Source: Sphaerospermopsis kisseleviana NIES-73 (GTDB taxonomy: Bacteria > Cyanobacteriota > Cyanobacteriia > Cyanobacteriales > Nostocaceae). Taken from it: a stretch of 64,000 nt of DNA. Location: positions 3,982,664-4,046,663 of the forward strand of contig NZ_AP018314.1 in NCBI RefSeq assembly GCF_002368075.1, given 5' to 3'. The notes under the pieces are model-generated. The model was not told the DNA's origin, did not search any database, and worked only from the letters and a program-made list of their open reading frames with translations. The translations under genes were made by a program, and so were the position numbers. Of this stretch, positions 62,030-64,000 are shown in pieces; the stretch's first letter is position 1; every line of letters starts with the position of its first letter.

Positions 62030-62287
62030 TTTCCAAACTCCTTCAGCGTAATTGACCAATTTAACCTTGTATTCTTTATATCATTTAATTGGCAAAAATC
62101 TTGTTAAATTGTTTAAAAAATAACTAAAAAATTTTTATGCAAAAAATTATTATTTTTCAGAGAAAACTGAGGTAATTTGGGATCTAGCCATTGCTTGTGA
62201 AAATAGTTTGTGAAGGTATGGCAAAATTGGAGATTCGCTCTGGTCTCTATGAAATCAAACCAGTGAGTAAAATGATTAGCATAGAAT

Positions 62288-63898
62288 ATGCAAGAAGGAC
62301 GCTATATTGGGACTCATCTAGAAAAACAGCATCGCACCTCTGGCAGATGGATGGATGGACTATGGTTAATAGGATTGCTATTGGTGGCAATATTGCTGTT
62401 TAGCATCAATCTTGGCGGACTGCCGCTCACAGATTGGGATGAAGGGACTGTGGCACAAGTTGCTAAAGAAATTTGGCGTGCCAAAGCAGGTTCTATGCAC
62501 TGGCTTTACCCTACCTTGGGAGGTGAACCATACTATAACAAGCCTCCCCTCATGCACTGGCTAATTGCTTGGGCTTACTCCCTGGGTGGTGTGAATGAAT
62601 GGACAACTCGCCTACCTGGAGCTATGCTGACAGCTATTTCTGTGCCTTTGCTGTATTGTATTGGTAGAGAAATATTTCGCCTCCGTTGGGCTGCGGTTTA
62701 TAGCGCCTTGATTTATCTGACGATGTTGCCAGTAGTGCGTCATGGCAGATTAGCAACGCTAGATGGCGTAGTGGTAAGTTTGTTAATGGTGATGATTTTC
62801 TGTGTGTTGCGATCGCGCCGAGACTTGCGTTATTGTCTTGGTGTCGGTATCAGTTTTGGGCTGATTTGCCTAACTAAAGGCATAGTGGGCATATTTTTAG
62901 GTGCTATTGTTGTAGTTTTTCTCTTTTGGGATACACCAAGATTACTCACCAGTTACTATCTGTGGACAGGAATCTTCATCGGTATTTTACCAGTATTGGG
63001 TTGGTATGTTGCCCAACTACTGCGCTATGGTTATCCTTTCTCTCAAATTGATTTAGACGATCAAGCCTGGAATCAGATTGCTGCTGCTAATGGTCAGCCT
63101 GAAGCTTCTTGGTATTATTTCCTAGAAATTCTCAAATGGACATGGCCTTGGCTGGTATTTTTACCGCAAACTGTGGGCTTTACCTGGGAAAATCGCAATT
63201 TTAGCTGGGCGAAACTCATCCTAGTTTGGAGTAGTGTGTATTTACTACTTATTTCTCTGGTTAGCGTCAAACAGCCTTGGTATATTTTACCAATTTATCC
63301 CAGCTTTGCTTTAGCCTGTGGTTTCTTTTTAACTCAGAGTGAGAATTGGCGTTTATTCTCATCCTATCCCCGTGCTTGGATAACCAGTTTTGCAGTCTTG
63401 GCTTTGGTAGCGTCTGCGGCTAGTATTTATCTAAGTTGGGGTAGTGCAGGTACAACAGACTTGCAGATGATTTTGGCCGCCGTAGCTTTGACTATGACTT
63501 TAGCAGCAATTTTGGCAGAACGAGGCGATCGGCAATTTTGGCAAATTTTAATTTGGGGAAGTTATATTTCTTTGTTGTTGTTGATCAAATCTGACTACTG
63601 GATGTGGGAACTAGGAGAAGCTTATCCAGTCAAGCCTGTGGCAGCAATGATAGCACGTGCCAATCCGGCAGTTCAGAAAATCTACACATCTTTTCCTTAC
63701 CCTCGTTCATCCTTGAATTTTTATAGCGATCGCACCATTATTCCTGCTTCCCCCGGCGATCTGCAATATCATTGGCAGTATGATGTGCATCCCTATTTGC
63801 TTGTGAATGCTTCTGCTTTAGAAAATCTCCAATTCCCATCTCTTCAAGTAGTGGGAAAATCCGCCGGTTGGCAATTGATTACAAAAGACACTCAGTAA
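62288..63898 (+). CDS. GT39/ArnT-like membrane glycosyltransferase
   Basis: A 536-residue GT-C protein with about 11-12 membrane helices. The first periplasmic loop has the catalytic acidic pair in LPLTDWDEGTVAQVAKEIW (D-W-D-E), followed by YPTLGGEPYYNKPPLMHWLI (the K-P-P-L motif) and RLPGAMLTAISVPLLYCIGR. This is the ArnT/PMT signature. Such enzymes take a sugar from polyprenyl phosphate and transfer it to a lipid or protein outside the inner membrane. The C-terminal soluble part is short. ATG 62288 is the start. It is not in an operon visible here. Confidence 0.85.
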   Translation: MQEGRYIGTHLEKQHRTSGRWMDGLWLIGLLLVAILLFSINLGGLPLTDWDEGTVAQVAKEIWRAKAGSMHWLYPTLGGEPYYNKPPLMHWLIAWAYSLGGVNEWTTRLPGAMLTAISVPLLYCIGREIFRLRWAAVYSALIYLTMLPVVRHGRLATLDGVVVSLLMVMIFCVLRSRRDLRYCLGVGISFGLICLTKGIVGIFLGAIVVVFLFWDTPRLLTSYYLWTGIFIGILPVLGWYVAQLLRYGYPFSQIDLDDQAWNQIAAANGQPEASWYYFLEILKWTWPWLVFLPQTVGFTWENRNFSWAKLILVWSSVYLLLISLVSVKQPWYILPIYPSFALACGFFLTQSENWRLFSSYPRAWITSFAVLALVASAASIYLSWGSAGTTDLQMILAAVALTMTLAAILAERGDRQFWQILIWGSYISLLLLIKSDYWMWELGEAYPVKPVAAMIARANPAVQKIYTSFPYPRSSLNFYSDRTIIPASPGDLQYHWQYDVHPYLLVNASALENLQFPSLQVVGKSAGWQLITKDTQ

Positions 63899-63906
63899 AT
63901 CATCCA

Positions 63907-63976
63907 GGCAGGAGGCAGGAGGCAGGAGGCAGGAGGCAGGAGGCAGGGGGCAGGAGGCAGGAGGCAGGAGGCAGGG
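63907..63976. repeat. GGCAGGA heptanucleotide tandem repeat (about ten copies)
   Basis: Ten or so GGCAGGA units, some with an extra G, follow the GT39-type gene. It is a typical STRR. The last bases of the window (63977-64000) carry the AATAACCCAATG-type STRR flank also seen near 55881. Confidence 0.9.
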
Positions 63977-64000
63977 GGAAGTTAATAACCCAATGCCCAA

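Noticed and set aside
62191..62403. 70-codon ORF overlapping the start of the GT39-type gene
   Set aside because: It is in a different frame across the N-terminus of a well-supported gene and has no family features.

Overview
The window looks like chromosomal DNA of a filamentous, heterocyst-type cyanobacterium (Nostocales; Anabaena/Dolichospermum-like, by inference). The signs are abundant HIP1-type octamers (GCGATCGC), heptanucleotide tandem repeats between genes (STRRs such as ATTCCCT, AATCACC, GGCAGGA), many small inverted-repeat elements (MITEs), a CpcT phycobiliprotein lyase, a four-ACT aspartate kinase and a TIGR04168 phosphoesterase. No BLAST or HMM search was possible; family names rest on recognised motifs and are graded by confidence.

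Region 1 (1-45200) is a large accessory surface-polysaccharide locus, almost all on the + strand. It holds about 20 glycosyltransferases (GT4, GT2, GT10 and GT11 fucosyltransferase-like, GT47 exostosin-like, DPM1-like), two sugar aminotransferases (GDP-perosamine synthase-like and WecE), several hexapeptide acyltransferases, a Wzy-like polymerase, large membrane proteins, a small DMT-type transporter and many SAM methyltransferases. A compact ACP / SDR / AMP-ligase / acyltransferase module at 23.8-26.8 kb probably makes an unusual acyl substituent. The locus is unstable: an IS4-type transposase splits one gene, MITEs sit at or in genes, a GT2 gene has a scrambled partial copy, and three 9-base C or G runs lie inside three methyltransferase genes, two of which are out of frame by one base.

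Region 2 (45363-56056) is mostly housekeeping: a metallophosphoesterase, tRNA-Ser, an SDR, MiaE, LysC (- strand), the pstSCAB phosphate operon behind a Pho-box-like repeat, CpcT and tRNA-Cys.

Region 3 (56286-62029), just after tRNA-Cys, is a biological-conflict type island: a Trypco1 protein, a trypsin-like protease with a VMAP-like C-terminus, and a MoxR AAA+ ATPase fused to the C-terminal half of an FGE-sulfatase (C-type-lectin fold) domain. The end of that gene has the hallmarks of a diversity-generating retroelement (DGR) variable region, and the next gene is a shortened DGR accessory protein Avd. A detached N-terminal FGE half follows. No reverse transcriptase, template repeat or vWA gene is in the window. 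This DGR-marked AAA+/protease system is the most interesting part.

Region 4 (62288-64000) holds a GT39/ArnT-like membrane glycosyltransferase and a heptanucleotide repeat.
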